Source: Sva-07 sp963715825 (GTDB lineage: Bacteria > Actinomycetota > Acidimicrobiia > Acidimicrobiales > Ilumatobacteraceae). From it: a DNA stretch of 64,000 nt. The stretch is from assembly GCA_963715825.1 (NCBI GenBank), contig CAVQSI010000016.1, positions 62,001 to 126,000 on the forward strand, in the 5' to 3' direction. The position numbers and the translations under genes were made by a program. Positions 63,304 through 64,000 of the stretch are shown one piece after another. The first letter of the stretch is position 1. Each line of letters starts with the position of its first letter. The notes beneath the pieces are model-generated. The model was not told the DNA's origin, made no database searches, and saw only the letters and a list, made by a program, of their open reading frames with translations.

Positions 63304-64000
63304 CGGACATGGCGGATCGCGAGTTCCAGCTGCCCAGCGACGCGGAGGTGGCGCGCGATCGGGAACTGCTCGAGGCCATCGACCGTCACCAGTCGGTGGG
63401 GGAGAAGTACGCACGGACCGGCGAGACCCCGATCGCGCTGCACCGCGAGCCTTCGATGGGACCGTCGGCGAACGCCGAGTTGTTGCGCGATCCCACGCCG
63501 GTGAAGCCGTTGCCGTCACCGCCGCGCTTCGTCGGCCGGCGCGTGGTGCAGGTCGTGATCCTCTTGCTGCTGCTCGCGGTCGGCTACTACGCAGTCTCGT
63601 TCTGGCAGGTGTGGTCGACCGGCCGCAGCGATCAGGCCCGCAATGTCGATGCCATCGTGGTGATGGGCGCAGCTCAGTACGACGGGCGACCTTCGCCGCA
63701 GCTCGCAGCGCGACTCGATCATGCCGTCGAACTCTGGGATGCCGGTGTGGCGCCGCTCGTCATCGTCACCGGCGGCAACCAAGAGGGTGATCGGTTCACC
63801 GAGGCGTCGACGTCGGCGCAGTATCTGTCCGAGCGCGGCGTGCCGTCGTCGGCGATCGTGCTGGAGGACGCAGGGGCCACCACCCACGACTCGCTCGAAC
63901 GCGCTCGAACGCTCGTCGATCCATCGGTCGACGAGGTGCTGGTCGTCACCGATCCGTACCACGCACTCCGTTCCCGATTGACCGCCGACGAGGTCGGGTT
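63300..64000 (+). CDS. YdcF/DUF218-like membrane protein, 3'-partial
   Basis: Runs off the window end without a stop. About 233 residues are visible. A soluble N-terminal tail (about 80 residues) precedes one TM helix (VVQVVILLLLLAVGYYAVSF) and the extracytoplasmic DUF218 domain: VDAIVVMGAAQYDGRPSPQLAAR, VIVTGGNQEGDRFTEAS, and ATTHDSLERARTLVDPS with the conserved DPYH-type segment. DUF218 proteins (YdcF, SanA) are linked to envelope integrity or vancomycin resistance, but biochemistry is unclear. GTG 63300 overlaps the gltX stop; ATG 63309 is an alternative. Confidence 0.85.
   Translation, partial: MTDMADREFQLPSDAEVARDRELLEAIDRHQSVGEKYARTGETPIALHREPSMGPSANAELLRDPTPVKPLPSPPRFVGRRVVQVVILLLLLAVGYYAVSFWQVWSTGRSDQARNVDAIVVMGAAQYDGRPSPQLAARLDHAVELWDAGVAPLVIVTGGNQEGDRFTEASTSAQYLSERGVPSSAIVLEDAGATTHDSLERARTLVDPSVDEVLVVTDPYHALRSRLTADEVG

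Noticed and set aside
57715..63519. Minus-strand open frame of 1934 codons opposite gdh and gltX
   Set aside because: Arg/His/Asp-rich antisense shadow of two clearly conserved genes; high GC removes stops. No domain, start or SD.

Overview
High-GC DNA (G/C dominates third codon positions). The gene content (large NAD-dependent glutamate dehydrogenase, citramalate synthase, copper operon, actinobacterial-type regulators) and very common leaderless-looking starts suggest an actinomycete. My best guess is an Acidimicrobiia/Ilumatobacter-like bacterium; this is inference without a marker gene. I saw no rRNA, tRNA, CRISPR array, insertion sequence or integrase.

Layout. 0-9.8 kb is housekeeping: end of citramalate synthase, a conserved unknown, an AlkA-type DNA glycosylase, a secreted protein, GalT, a MerR-CopA-CopZ metal operon and an aldehyde dehydrogenase. 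9.9-38.0 kb is an extracellular/cytoplasmic contractile injection system (eCIS, phage-tail-like particle). A minus-strand AAA+ ATPase diverges from a plus-strand run of PAAR spike tip, sheath, two tubes, Mu gp41-like tail chaperone, a 56-aa DUF6760-like protein, a third tube-like protein, a 1117-aa DUF4157 protein, LysM tube/baseplate protein, VgrG-like spike, gp25, baseplate J, P2 gpI-like protein and a tail-anchored zinc-ribbon protein. A convergent minus-strand operon encodes a Pvc16-type cap protein (DUF4255) and three paralogous membrane proteins with Cna-B/carboxypeptidase-regulatory-like repeats. 38-43 kb: a lipoprotein, an alkylsulfatase-type MBL hydrolase, a two-peptide micro-locus, MFS/HxlR and a divergent nitroreductase. 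43-50 kb: glycan genes (GT4 glycosyltransferase, GH92 alpha-mannosidase, GH13 alpha-glucosidase) with DinB-like and PhyH-like proteins. 50-57 kb: glutamine synthetase-like enzyme, haloalkane dehalogenase, M14 peptidase lipoprotein, cytochrome c, membrane proteins, spermidine-synthase-like protein, DUF2237 and a VIT1-type transporter. 57-64 kb: giant glutamate dehydrogenase, gltX and a partial YdcF/DUF218 protein.

How the eCIS parts fit. Sheath, tubes, LysM protein, spike, PAAR, gp25 and baseplate proteins form the particle; the ATPase and DUF4255 protein serve assembly/recycling and capping. I find no tape-measure gene, no classical tail fibre and no recognisable toxin. Instead there is a very long disordered DUF4157 protein, three single-pass membrane proteins with predicted cytoplasmic N-domains and extracellular Ig-like stalks, and a tail-anchored zinc-ribbon protein. 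I infer an envelope-docked, possibly cytoplasmic CIS.

Caution: five genes (baseplate J, giant Cna-B protein, GH92, glutamine synthetase, M14 peptidase) are broken by a total of eight single-base shifts at otherwise conserved or coherent sequence. Sequencing/assembly error is the simplest explanation, so these genes should be treated as probably intact.
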